NCBI GenBank assembly: GCA_022824605.1
Contig: JAJDZO010000202.1
Coordinates: 1 to 13,550, forward strand
Reading direction: 5' to 3'
DNA length: 13,550 nucleotides
DNA from: Acidimicrobiia bacterium
GTDB lineage: Bacteria; Actinomycetota; Acidimicrobiia; Acidimicrobiales; Aldehydirespiratoraceae
The notes below the pieces were generated by a model, which worked only from the letters and a program-made list of their open reading frames with translations, did not search any database and was not told where the DNA came from. Both the position numbers and the translations under genes were made by a program. Shown piece by piece: positions 1 to 7,103 of this stretch. How positions within the stretch are numbered: position 1 is the stretch's first letter; each line of letters opens with the position of its first letter.

Positions 1-1
1 C

Positions 2-772
2 AACCGGCTGCTGCAGCTTCCCGACGAGGTGCGGGAACGCTACGACGTGTCGTCGCTGCGAGCCATGGTGCATGCCGCCGCCCCGTGCCCCATCGAGACC
101 AAGCGGCGCATGATCGAATGGTGGGGCGACTCCATCTGGGAGTACTACGCAGCCACCGAGGGAGGCGGAACCTCAGTGTCGGCTGCGGAGTGGATGCAGC
201 GGCCCGGCACGGTGGGGAAGGCCTGGCCCGGCTGCCACGTGATCGTGGTCGACTCCGACGGAGACGACCTGCCGCCGGGCGAGTCGGGCACGGTCTACAT
301 GAAGATGCCCGACACGGTCTTCGAGTACAAGGGCGACGAAGCCAAGACGGAGGCCAGCCGCCTGCGGGGCTTCTTCACCGTCGGCGATGTCGGCTACCTC
401 GACGCCGACGGTTACCTCTTCCTCAACGACCGGGCCAACGACATGATCATCGTCGGCGGCGTGAACGTGTATCCCGCGGAGATCGAGGGCGAGCTGGTGC
501 AGCATCCCGCGGTGGGCGACGCGGCCGTGTTCGGGGTGCCCAACCCCGACACCGGCGAGGAGATCAAGGCCACCGTCGAGCTGCGCGAGGGCTGGGATCC
601 TGGCGACGACACCACCGAGGCGATCCTGGCCTGGCTGCGCGACCGCATCGGACGCCAGAAGCTGCCCCGGTCGATCGACTACACCAACGAGATGCCCCGC
701 GACCCCAACGGCAAGCTCTACAAGCGCAAGCTGCGCGACCCCTACTGGGCAGGCCACCAACGAGCCATCTGA
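2..772 (+). CDS. Acyl-CoA synthetase (AMP-binding), C-terminal part, 5' truncated
   Basis: ANL-superfamily ligase that activates a carboxylic acid to acyl-AMP and then to the CoA thioester. The reading frame is open from base 2, so the gene starts outside the window; about 256 residues remain of a usual 500 or more. Visible motifs in order are YYAATEGGG (adenylate-binding A5 type), TVGDVGYLDADGY with DRANDMIIVGGVNVYPAEIE (A7/A8 hinge and C-terminal domain entry), and the tail DPNGKLYKRKLRDPYW, whose Lys in NGK matches the catalytic A10 lysine. The ending resembles actinobacterial FadD-type enzymes, but the acyl-binding half is missing, so chain length or substrate cannot be judged. It converges on the aminotransferase gene 36 bp downstream. 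Whether it belongs to the minus-strand pathway is unknown. Confidence 0.9.
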   Translation, partial: NRLLQLPDEVRERYDVSSLRAMVHAAAPCPIETKRRMIEWWGDSIWEYYAATEGGGTSVSAAEWMQRPGTVGKAWPGCHVIVVDSDGDDLPPGESGTVYMKMPDTVFEYKGDEAKTEASRLRGFFTVGDVGYLDADGYLFLNDRANDMIIVGGVNVYPAEIEGELVQHPAVGDAAVFGVPNPDTGEEIKATVELREGWDPGDDTTEAILAWLRDRIGRQKLPRSIDYTNEMPRDPNGKLYKRKLRDPYWAGHQRAI

Positions 773-789
773 GCCGTCGGCAACCGGCT
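772..789. terminator. Weak hairpin between convergent genes
   Basis: The short gap between the convergent stop codons holds a 5-bp inverted repeat, AGCCG at 772-776 and CGGCT at 785-789, with an 8-base loop. No T-run follows on either strand. It could be a weak bidirectional terminator, but a 5-bp stem in GC-rich DNA may be chance. Confidence 0.2.
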
Positions 790-808
790 GCGACCCCGAG
801 CGACCCGT

Positions 809-2077
809 TCAGACTGCGAGCTTGCCGGTGGCCGCCTCTCGCAGCGCGGCCCGCAGCACACCGACGAACACGTCCATCTCGGCTTCGGCCACGATCAGCG
901 GCGGCGCGATGCGCACCGTGCCCTCGGAGTTGAGCATCGAGCCGACGATCACGCCGCGGCGCTCCATCTCGTTGACGATGGGCATGGCGAGATCGGGCGG
1001 CAGGTCGATGGCCAGCCACAGGCCGCGGCCCCGCACGTCGGAGATGAGGTCACCGAACTGCTCCCTGGTCGATTCGAGCCGTCGCTTGAGGGCGGCGCCC
1101 TTGCGGGCGGAAGCCTCAAGGAGTCCGTCTCGTTCGATGATGTCGAAAGCGGCCACCGCCGCCGCGCACGACACCGGGTTGCCGCCGAAGGTGGTGAGGT
1201 GCGACAACGGAGGATCGAGGAAGGTGGAGAAGATCTCCGGCGTCGACACGAACGCGCCCAGCGGCAGGCCGCCGCCGAAGGCCTTGGCCACCACCACGAT
1301 GTCGGGCACGATGTCCCACAGCTCGAACGAGAACCACCGCCCGGCCCGTCCCAAGGCGCCCTGCACCTCATCGGTGATCAACAGCGCGCCCCGGTCGGTG
1401 CAGATCTCGCGCACCCCCCGCAGGAAGCCGTCGCTCGGCACCCGCACCCCGCCCTCGCCTTGGATGGGCTCCACGATCACGGCTGCGGTGTCGTGGCCCA
1501 CCACCCGGTCGAGCGACTCCAGATCGTCGAACGGCACGAAGTCGACGCCTTCGAGGAGCGGCTCGAACGGCTGGCGGTACTGCGGCTTCCAGCTCACCGA
1601 CAGCGCCCCGAAGGTACGGCCGTGGAAGCCGCGCTCGAAAGCCACGAAGCGTTTGCGGCCCGTGTGCTTGCGGGCCAGCTTGAGGGCGCCCTCGATGGCC
1701 TCGGTGCCGGTGGAGGTCAGGTAGGCCACGTCCAGGTCGCCGGGCGCCACCCGGGCGAGCCGTTCGGCGATCTCGACCTGGGTAGGCAGCACGAACCGGC
1801 CGTAGACGTTCACATGGGCGTGGCTGGCCATCTGCTTGTGCACGGCCTCGACCACCTCGGGCTGGCTGTGGCCCACGTTGGCCACGGAGATGCCGGAGAT
1901 GAAGTCCAGGAAGAGCCGGCCGTCGGCGGTCTTGACGGTGCAGTCGCGGGCCTCCACCACCACCAGCTCCTTGCGGCCCGGCACGGTCTGGGACAGGTGC
2001 CTGACGAAGCGGTCCTTGTACGACTCAAGCTCATCGGAAGCCATGGTCGGGCTGGGCTGGGGACGGTCCAGAACCAC
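809..2077 (-). CDS. Class III pyridoxal-phosphate aminotransferase
   Basis: PLP-dependent aminotransferase of the omega-amino-acid/GABA/acetylornithine type, which moves an amino group from an amine or omega-amino acid to a keto acid. Counting from the internal ATG (codon 2044-2042), STGTEA at residues 111-116 is the PLP-phosphate loop. LLITDEVQ carries Asp225, which binds the pyridine nitrogen, and VVVAKAFGGG carries Lys254, the Schiff-base lysine. TTFGGNP at 285-290 is also typical. Two starts are possible: ATG at 2044 (411 aa), or GTG at 2077 (422 aa). I chose the GTG because AGGGAG lies five bases before it at 2088-2083, while the ATG has no clear ribosome site. It is the last gene of the minus-strand run, two bases after the aldolase stop. 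It probably handles an amino-carboxylate released by the upstream hydrolases; the exact substrate is not predictable. Confidence 0.9.
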   Translation of the reverse strand: MVLDRPQPSPTMASDELESYKDRFVRHLSQTVPGRKELVVVEARDCTVKTADGRLFLDFISGISVANVGHSQPEVVEAVHKQMASHAHVNVYGRFVLPTQVEIAERLARVAPGDLDVAYLTSTGTEAIEGALKLARKHTGRKRFVAFERGFHGRTFGALSVSWKPQYRQPFEPLLEGVDFVPFDDLESLDRVVGHDTAAVIVEPIQGEGGVRVPSDGFLRGVREICTDRGALLITDEVQGALGRAGRWFSFELWDIVPDIVVVAKAFGGGLPLGAFVSTPEIFSTFLDPPLSHLTTFGGNPVSCAAAVAAFDIIERDGLLEASARKGAALKRRLESTREQFGDLISDVRGRGLWLAIDLPPDLAMPIVNEMERRGVIVGSMLNSEGTVRIAPPLIVAEAEMDVFVGVLRAALREAATGKLAV

Positions 2078-2079
2078 GG

Positions 2080-2757
2080 CTACTCCCTGTCCGGGTCTGG
2101 GGTGGCCGGCGCGAAGCGAGCCGCGAACCAGGCTTTGGCTCGGCGCAGTTCGATTGCGGTGTGCGCAAGCCGGGGCGCCCAGTCGATGTCGGCGCCCGCC
2201 CCACCAGCGGCATCCAGCACCACCCGGGCCCGCTCCTCCAGGAACCAGAGCCTGGTCGCGGCCTCCAGCAGGTCGGCGCCGACCGCCAATCCGCCGTTGG
2301 CCCGCAGCAGCACCCCGTGGTGCGGTCCCAGCGTGGCCGCGGCCCCCTCCGCCGACTCGGTGCCGGCTATGAGTTCGAAGTCGGGATGCACCGGGATCCT
2401 CGCCCCGGCGATGGCTCCGAGACCGTGGCGTAGCGGCAGGTCGTCGGTGCCCACGCCCCAGGCCACCATGGCCGCGCCGTGGCCCCGGCAGATTGCGCCC
2501 ACATCGGGCCGGGCCCGGTAGATGGCGCCATGCAGCGGGGTTTCCAGTGGGGCCGCGCCGGCCGGATCGTCGAGGATCTCGCCCGAGTCGCTGACCGTGA
2601 TGATCGTGTCGGCGACGGCGTTGAGCATCGGCGATGTGGGCGTGATCAGGAAGCCGCCGCTGCACCGGGCCGACACATGGCCGAACGCCTCGACCAGGCC
2701 CGCCGCGGCCAGCATCCGTGCTGTTGCGGCGACCTCGGCTTTGAGTTCGGGGCTCAC
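2080..2757 (-). CDS. Class II aldolase/adducin-family protein with altered metal site
   Basis: A 225-residue protein of the AraD/FucA fold, members of which cleave or epimerise phosphorylated sugars or decarboxylate 3-oxo acids using a divalent metal. Family features are GHVSAR at 26-31, FLITPTS at 36-42, a retained Glu72 in LETPLHGAIYRARPDVGAI, and VLLRANGGLAVG at 149-160. The usual metal ligands are not all present. The His-x-His pair reads Arg91-Gly-His93, and the later conserved His is Asn154. It may be a variant subfamily with a different reaction or a non-metal role. The start is GTG (codon 2757-2755): an in-frame stop lies just upstream, and the ATG at 2798 is out of frame. Its stop lies two bases before the preferred aminotransferase start, so the two are probably coupled. 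Confidence 0.85.
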   Translation of the reverse strand: MSPELKAEVAATARMLAAAGLVEAFGHVSARCSGGFLITPTSPMLNAVADTIITVSDSGEILDDPAGAAPLETPLHGAIYRARPDVGAICRGHGAAMVAWGVGTDDLPLRHGLGAIAGARIPVHPDFELIAGTESAEGAAATLGPHHGVLLRANGGLAVGADLLEAATRLWFLEERARVVLDAAGGAGADIDWAPRLAHTAIELRRAKAWFAARFAPATPDPDRE

Positions 2758-2790
2758 GGTGTCCGCTCAGGCTCTCGGCTCGCCGATGCG

Positions 2791-3399
2791 CTAGCCATCG
2801 TCTCGGACCCGCATGAGCATCGGCGTGCAGTCGAAGTTGTTGCACGGCGTCAGGTCCTGGGTGCATGCCGACAACAGCACGATCAGGTCGTGATGGGCCT
2901 TCAGCGTGATGGTCGCTCCGGCCTCGTGGGCGGCGGGATCGGTGACCACCACCCCCTCGGCGGTCACACGGTTGTGCATGAACACGTTCCAGGCCTGCTC
3001 GCCATGCAGGTCGTACTCCACGCCGAGCAGGTCACGGGCCTGTTCGAGGTTGCCGAGACAGTGCTTGTGATCGGTGAGCCCGTAGTCGCGCTCATAGCGC
3101 TCATGGTCGCAGCACGGCACGATGATGTCGTGCTTGCCGACATCGTCTCGCACGATGGTGAACACCGGATTGCGGTGGTTCGAGAAGAGCTGCGATCCGG
3201 CGCCCAGCAGGATCGAGGCGTTGCACGACACGGTGTGCGTGGGCGACATGTACTCGCTGGGATCGTGCTGCAGACGAGCAACCAGATCACCGACCTGCTG
3301 GCCCTCCACATCGATGATGTCGAGAAGCTGACCCTCGCCGACGAACACCCCCCGGCCCTGCGACGCGGGCACGAGAATCTCGGCAACTACCTCTCCCAC
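2791..3399 (-). CDS. DUF1989 / urea carboxylase-associated family protein
   Basis: A 202-residue protein of the DUF1989 family, whose members often sit beside urea carboxylase and allophanate hydrolase genes and whose reaction is not settled. Conserved-looking positions are the VPCCDHERY block (Cys96, Cys97, Asp98), HKHCLGN around Cys114, NVFMHN at 138-143, HHD at 169-171, and the SACTQDLTPCN block with Cys179, Asp182 and Cys186. The Cys/His-rich pattern would fit metal binding (inference). The GTG start is well supported: AAGGAGG at 3411-3405 stands five bases before it, one of the best ribosome sites in the window. No urea carboxylase or allophanate hydrolase is visible here. It stands between the enamidase-like gene and the aldolase-family gene and is likely co-transcribed with both. 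Confidence 0.88.
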   Translation of the reverse strand: MGEVVAEILVPASQGRGVFVGEGQLLDIIDVEGQQVGDLVARLQHDPSEYMSPTHTVSCNASILLGAGSQLFSNHRNPVFTIVRDDVGKHDIIVPCCDHERYERDYGLTDHKHCLGNLEQARDLLGVEYDLHGEQAWNVFMHNRVTAEGVVVTDPAAHEAGATITLKAHHDLIVLLSACTQDLTPCNNFDCTPMLMRVRDDG

Positions 3400-3404
3400 G
3401 GCGG

Positions 3405-3411
3405 CCTCCTT
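3405..3411 (-). promoter_or_regulatory. Strong Shine-Dalgarno site of the DUF1989 gene
   Basis: The minus strand reads AAGGAGG followed by CCGCC and the GTG start. It is a full anti-SD match at optimal spacing and fixes the start. It also suggests that this gene is translated independently after the 64-bp gap rather than by coupling. Confidence 0.8.
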
Positions 3412-3432
3412 GTGACGTGGACGCGTAACGGG

Positions 3433-3460
3433 CGCCGAAGCCCGCTCAACGGCTTTGGCG
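3433..3460 (-). repeat. Intercistronic hairpin upstream of the DUF1989 gene
   Basis: CGCCGAAGCC (3433-3442) and GGCTTTGGCG (3451-3460) pair over 10 bp with one mismatch around an 8-base loop. A competing fold pairs AGCCCGC (3439-3445) with GCGGGCT (3458-3464). It lies in the 64-bp gap between the enamidase-like stop and the DUF1989 ribosome site. No U-run follows in the minus-strand transcript, so a simple intrinsic terminator is unlikely. An RNA processing or stability element, or partial attenuation, is possible. Confidence 0.45.
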
Positions 3461-3463
3461 GGC

Positions 3464-4696
3464 TCAACAGACGTGCTCGGAACCGCACGGATCCTCCATG
3501 TGCGGACGGACCGTAACCGCGGTGGCCGACGCCGGGGTGTTGCGGCTCCGCAGCGCCTTGACGCGGCCGTCGATCAGCACCGCGCTGATGCCCGGAATGT
3601 CGCCGCGGGCCAGCGCGCCGACGGTGTCGCCCCCGTAGGAGCCCCACGGAGCGTCCGACACCACCAGGTCGGCGGCCCGGCCGACCTCCACCTTGCCCGA
3701 TTCCAAGTCGTAGACATCCGCGGTCGCTCCCGACGCCCACGCCCACACCAGCCCGGGATCCACACCGCCCAGCGACGCCAGCTCGGCCATGGTCTTGAGC
3801 ACGGCCAGCGGCATCACGCCGGTGCCTGTGGGCGTGTCGGATCCGAGGATCACCCGACGCTCGGCGCCGATCTCGCGCACCGCCTCGACGATGCGAAGCG
3901 ACGAACGGAGGTTGCCGGCCTGCACGATTTGCAGCACCAGATCCGTCTCGCGCACCAGCACGTCGAGCCTTGCGTCGTCGAGAGAGGACGGTCCGCCGTT
4001 GATGTGGCCGCACACGTCGGGCTGCAGCAGCATCAGATGGTCGGCGGTGATCGGGATGGATCCCGGAATGGACGCGCCGCCGCTGTGGACCATCACCTTG
4101 ATGCCGGCCGCCTGGGCGTCGCGCACCTGGGGCAGACCGTCGGCGGGATCGTCGTAGAGGCCGAAGCCGAACTTGGCCAGCCAAACCCCCTTGGCGGCCA
4201 CTTCACGGAAGTCCTCCGCGGTTAGGACCGGTTCCAGGATGATCGCTCCGCCGTGCACCTTCATGCCGTTGGGCCGGTAGGCGGCCCACGACCGCTGCGC
4301 CAGCACGGCGAGAGCCTTCACGCCCTCGGCGTCGTGGGGCCGACCGGGGAGGTGGATCTCGCCCGGCGAGATGCAGGCTGTGATGCCGCCGTGAACATAC
4401 GACTCAAGGAATCCAACCGTGCGCTGGCGGGGCGTGTAGTCACCGAGCACCACATGGCAATGAGAGTCGATCAGACCGGGACCGACGGTCGCCCCGCCGG
4501 CGTCGATGACCCGCTCGGCGCCGGAGGCGTCGACACCGCCGAGGCGGGTGATGACCCCGTCGGTGATGAGCAGCGAGTCGGCCGTGCCGTAGGGCTCGTC
4601 GACGTCGCCGGTCAGCAGCGTGCCGATGTTGACTATCGCGGTGCTCGGCTCCGTCCCCGGCTCGGGGCGCCCGCGGGTCTGGTTGGGCGATGTCAC
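3464..4696 (-). CDS. Enamidase-like amidohydrolase
   Basis: Amidohydrolase-superfamily metal enzyme resembling enamidase of anaerobic nicotinate breakdown, which hydrolyses a cyclic enamide (6-oxo-tetrahydronicotinate) to 2-formylglutarate and ammonia. Numbered from GTG 4696 (410 aa), the metal-site motif is DSHCH (Asp77, His79, His81), followed by GDYTPRQRTVGFLESYVHGGIT. Further likely ligands are His204 (VMVHSGG), His231 (GHINGGP) and Asp287 (GSDTPTGTG). The C-terminal GDIPGISAVLIDGR and SRNTP blocks also recall enamidases. The GTG overlaps the upstream stop as GTGA (4693-4696), so I prefer this start; an in-frame ATG at 4726 would add 10 residues but has no clear ribosome site. No nicotinate hydroxylase or reductase lies in the window, so the substrate is probably a related cyclic enamide or lactam rather than nicotinate itself. 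Confidence 0.85.
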   Translation of the reverse strand: MTSPNQTRGRPEPGTEPSTAIVNIGTLLTGDVDEPYGTADSLLITDGVITRLGGVDASGAERVIDAGGATVGPGLIDSHCHVVLGDYTPRQRTVGFLESYVHGGITACISPGEIHLPGRPHDAEGVKALAVLAQRSWAAYRPNGMKVHGGAIILEPVLTAEDFREVAAKGVWLAKFGFGLYDDPADGLPQVRDAQAAGIKVMVHSGGASIPGSIPITADHLMLLQPDVCGHINGGPSSLDDARLDVLVRETDLVLQIVQAGNLRSSLRIVEAVREIGAERRVILGSDTPTGTGVMPLAVLKTMAELASLGGVDPGLVWAWASGATADVYDLESGKVEVGRAADLVVSDAPWGSYGGDTVGALARGDIPGISAVLIDGRVKALRSRNTPASATAVTVRPHMEDPCGSEHVC

Positions 4697-5733
4697 CGGA
4701 CGCGCTCGGCCTGGTCGTCGAGCCATGCCGTGAGATGGGTCAGCAGCTCCGGCAGCCCCAGCGGGGTGTCGTGGCCGTCGCCGCGGGCGTATATCCCCCG
4801 CACCGCGCCATCGGAATGGTTGCGGCCCTCGCGCTCGAGACGGTCGGCCAGGTCGGCGCGGGCCTGGGCCATCTGCTCGGTGGAGGGCAGGATCTCGACG
4901 ATCCCCGGAGTCTTGTCACACACCCCGTGCAGCGGCGCGGGACCGTCCGGTCCCCGGCGACTCATCGCCAGCCCCTCCGCTTTGCGCTGGGCCCGACCCA
5001 TGAGGAAGCTGCGATGGGTGAGTCCCGGCGAGGTCCACGCGCCGATGGCGGCGTAGCTCGGCCCCACCCGGCTCAGCGTGCGGTGGATCACATCGGCGAG
5101 CGTGTTGTGGGCCGACACGTAGGCGCCGCGCTCGGCCGGTCCCCATGTCCAGCGGCCCGAGGCCCCGCGGGTGGCGGTGTGGTCGGCGCGCCACGGCGAC
5201 ACCGAGGTGCCGCGGGCCTCGAACAGGCCGGGGTCGTCGTAGCTGGTGGCCGGGCTCTGGCTGCCGTTCCATTCGTAGACGTGGGTGTAGGGCACCAGCG
5301 CCAGCGGTTCGGAGATGACGATGCGATCAAGCGACACGCCGTCGCGGGTCATGGCGCCCACGTCCAACAGGCGCCGGTCGTTGTCGGGATCGTCGGGATT
5401 GCCGTCGTCAAGGACCTTGTAGAGCTCGGTGGGCGGCGTTCCTGAGCCGTCGGGCACCCAGCCCGCGGCCATGAGCGCGGCGTTGATGCCGCGGTGCTCG
5501 CGGCTGGTGGGATACGGCTTGGACTTGGTGCAGGGGATGATCAGCGCGATGCGGGGTCCGCCCGGCGGGGGCGTCCATTCTTCGGCGATCCACTCCAGGT
5601 AGGCGGCGATCCGGGGATGCTCGAATGCGTCGACGTTCTCCTGGGGCGAGTAGAACAGCATCGACGGATCGACGCTGAACGGGGCCTTGATCTTGGAGGC
5701 CGAGTCGGCGAAGCGGTCGCCCTTGTCCATCAT
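4693..5733 (-). CDS. DUF5591-like protein (archaeosine TGT C-terminal-domain relative)
   Basis: A 346-residue soluble protein of uncertain function. Residues 62-81 (IALIIPCTKSKPYPTSREHR) and the SEPLALVPY block at 141-149 resemble the DUF5591 domain found in archaeosine tRNA-guanine transglycosylases, which has a conserved PCS-x-KPYS-x-S-x-x-HR signature and a later SPLGVVP motif. YDDPGLFEARG at 165-175 falls where those proteins carry a YDIP-type motif. No TGT catalytic barrel is present, and there is no signal peptide or membrane segment. The start is the first of two adjacent ATGs (5733, 5730); no good ribosome site is seen. The gene begins 25 bp after the AA_synth stop and overlaps the enamidase-like start by 4 bp, which ties it to the catabolic run. 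The homology is from memory of motifs and could be to a sister family. Confidence 0.6.
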   Translation of the reverse strand: MMDKGDRFADSASKIKAPFSVDPSMLFYSPQENVDAFEHPRIAAYLEWIAEEWTPPPGGPRIALIIPCTKSKPYPTSREHRGINAALMAAGWVPDGSGTPPTELYKVLDDGNPDDPDNDRRLLDVGAMTRDGVSLDRIVISEPLALVPYTHVYEWNGSQSPATSYDDPGLFEARGTSVSPWRADHTATRGASGRWTWGPAERGAYVSAHNTLADVIHRTLSRVGPSYAAIGAWTSPGLTHRSFLMGRAQRKAEGLAMSRRGPDGPAPLHGVCDKTPGIVEILPSTEQMAQARADLADRLEREGRNHSDGAVRGIYARGDGHDTPLGLPELLTHLTAWLDDQAERVR

Positions 5734-5758
5734 CGCAGCAGCTTGCCCGCTCGGCTTC

Positions 5759-6334
5759 TCAGCGCAGCCCGTCGGCGCCGATCACGTCGGCGGCGTCGAG
5801 TCCCCCCAGCCGGCTGTTGAGCCGGCCCCGGTTGGCCACCGCCACCGCCACCACGATCTCGTCGGGCCGGGGCGCGTCGCCCGGATAGAGGGTGACCGCG
5901 TCGTAGTTGTCCCGCACGAACAGGGCGTCCTTGTGGGCCAGCGGCAGCGTGAGCGGTGTTCCCGCCGCCCCGACCACCGAGGCCGACGAGATCCAGGCCG
6001 CCCCGCCCCCCACCGCCTCGCGCAGGGCGTTGCCGAACGGCGTGGTCACGAAGGCCACCACATGCTCCTGGGCCCCGTTGACACCGGCGATGCCGCCCTT
6101 GCCGTAGGCCTGCACCGGTTCTCCCAGCGCGTCGCAGGCCATCGCGCCGATGCGGGTGCCGAAGCCGACGGACCAGTCCACCGCTTCGGACAGGTCCTCG
6201 GCGTACCCGCCGACGTAGGGGTTCTCGATCACTGCGGCCACCACCACCTTGCGCAGAGGCACCTCCGCGGCGACGCCCTCGGCGATGCGCTCCTCGGTGA
6301 CCTGGGTACGCCATCCCCGGATGGTGAAGTCCAT
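5759..6334 (-). CDS. AA_synth family protein (DUF1185-type)
   Basis: A 191-residue protein matching the so-called amino acid synthesis family, whose biochemical role is not established despite its name. Recognisable blocks are LRKVVVAAVIENPYVGGYAEDLSE at the N-terminal third, AYGKGGIAGVNGAQEH at 76-91, a Gly-rich AVGGGAAWISSASVVGAAGTP stretch, PLAHKDALFVRDNYD at 131-145, and DAPRPDEIVVAVAVANRGR at 153-171. The start is ATG 6334. AAGGAG lies eight bases before it at 6348-6343, overlapping the isochorismatase-like stop, so the two are probably coupled. An upstream in-frame extension exists but is unlike the family. Conserved Lys79, His134 and Lys135 might be functional (inference). Confidence 0.85.
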   Translation of the reverse strand: MDFTIRGWRTQVTEERIAEGVAAEVPLRKVVVAAVIENPYVGGYAEDLSEAVDWSVGFGTRIGAMACDALGEPVQAYGKGGIAGVNGAQEHVVAFVTTPFGNALREAVGGGAAWISSASVVGAAGTPLTLPLAHKDALFVRDNYDAVTLYPGDAPRPDEIVVAVAVANRGRLNSRLGGLDAADVIGADGLR

Positions 6335-6347
6335 CGCTCTCGCTCCT

Positions 6348-7100
6348 TCAGCTCGTGGCACCGGCAGCCCGTGCCGCCGGGGGCCACACGTCGTCGAAGA
6401 TCCCTGCCTCAAGGCCCGACAGGTAGTCCAGCACCTCAGCGGTGTCGGTGACGTCCACGTACTTCATGTGCAGATCGAGCAGCGACACCTTGTGGGACAG
6501 GGCGCCCCGGTCGAACACGGTCTCATGGGGGATCGTGACCTTCAGGTCATAAGACAGGGCGTCCACCGCGGAGGCCCGCACGCAGCCGCTGGTGGTGGTG
6601 CCCATCATGATCAGCGAGTCGGCCCGCAGGTTGTTGAGGTGGCTCACGAGCGTGGTGCCGAAGAACGCCGACGGCTTGCACTTCTCGATGAACAGATCGC
6701 CCGGCTCGGGGGCGATCTCGTCGACGATGTCGTTTCCCACATGCCCGGCCACATCGACCACGTCGTCGGAGCGGTGGCTCTTGAGGGTCCACACCCCCAG
6801 GTCGAATCCGTCGGGCCGGCGGGGGTTGGTGGTGTAGATCACCGGCAGCCGCTTGGCCCGACCGGCCGCGATGACCCGGGCGATGGCCGGGACGCTGTCC
6901 CAGGAGTGCGGGCCGCAGGCGTAGCGCCACTTCTTGATCGACTCGACGGCGGACACCGACTTGTCGCCGCAGAAGTTGTAGTTCACGTCGATCACCAGCA
7001 GGGCGGGACGCTCACCGAACCCGGCCCGGCGGCCCCAGCCGGCCACCTCGAAGATCTCCCGGTCGGTGTCGGAGATGATGTCGTCCCAGGGCATCGCCAT
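6348..7100 (-). CDS. Isochorismatase-family cysteine hydrolase (N-carbamoyl amidase-like)
   Basis: A 250-residue hydrolase of the isochorismatase-like fold, members of which cleave amides such as N-carbamoylsarcosine, nicotinamide, biuret or ureidoacrylate. The catalytic triad is visible: Asp38 in LLVIDVNYNF, Lys140 in FIEKCKPSAFFGT, and nucleophile Cys173 in MMGTTTSGCVRASAVDA. The GTTTSGCVRAS sequence is closest to N-carbamoylsarcosine amidase-type members. The start is ATG 7100, only three bases after the upstream stop, with GGGAGG eight bases before it. A second ATG lies two codons in. It sits directly after a hydantoinase-like gene, the usual order for ring opening followed by removal of a carbamoyl group, so N-carbamoyl hydrolysis is a reasonable but unproven guess. 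Confidence 0.9.
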   Translation of the reverse strand: MAMPWDDIISDTDREIFEVAGWGRRAGFGERPALLVIDVNYNFCGDKSVSAVESIKKWRYACGPHSWDSVPAIARVIAAGRAKRLPVIYTTNPRRPDGFDLGVWTLKSHRSDDVVDVAGHVGNDIVDEIAPEPGDLFIEKCKPSAFFGTTLVSHLNNLRADSLIMMGTTTSGCVRASAVDALSYDLKVTIPHETVFDRGALSHKVSLLDLHMKYVDVTDTAEVLDYLSGLEAGIFDDVWPPAARAAGATS

Positions 7101-7103
7101 GGC

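Noticed and set aside
1..791. An 11-base exact repeat, CAACCGGCTGC, at 1-11 and 781-791
   Set aside because: One copy is coding and the other is in a short gap. Length and GC content make chance likely, and there is no mobile-element context.
809..2866. A single 685-codon minus-strand frame covering the aminotransferase and upstream DNA
   Set aside because: The upstream 270 codons are an Arg/Gly-rich shadow of the aldolase-family gene, which has clear family motifs in another frame. This is not a fusion.
2479..3516. A 345-codon plus-strand open frame
   Set aside because: It is antisense to the aldolase-family and DUF1989 genes, and its translation has no family motif.
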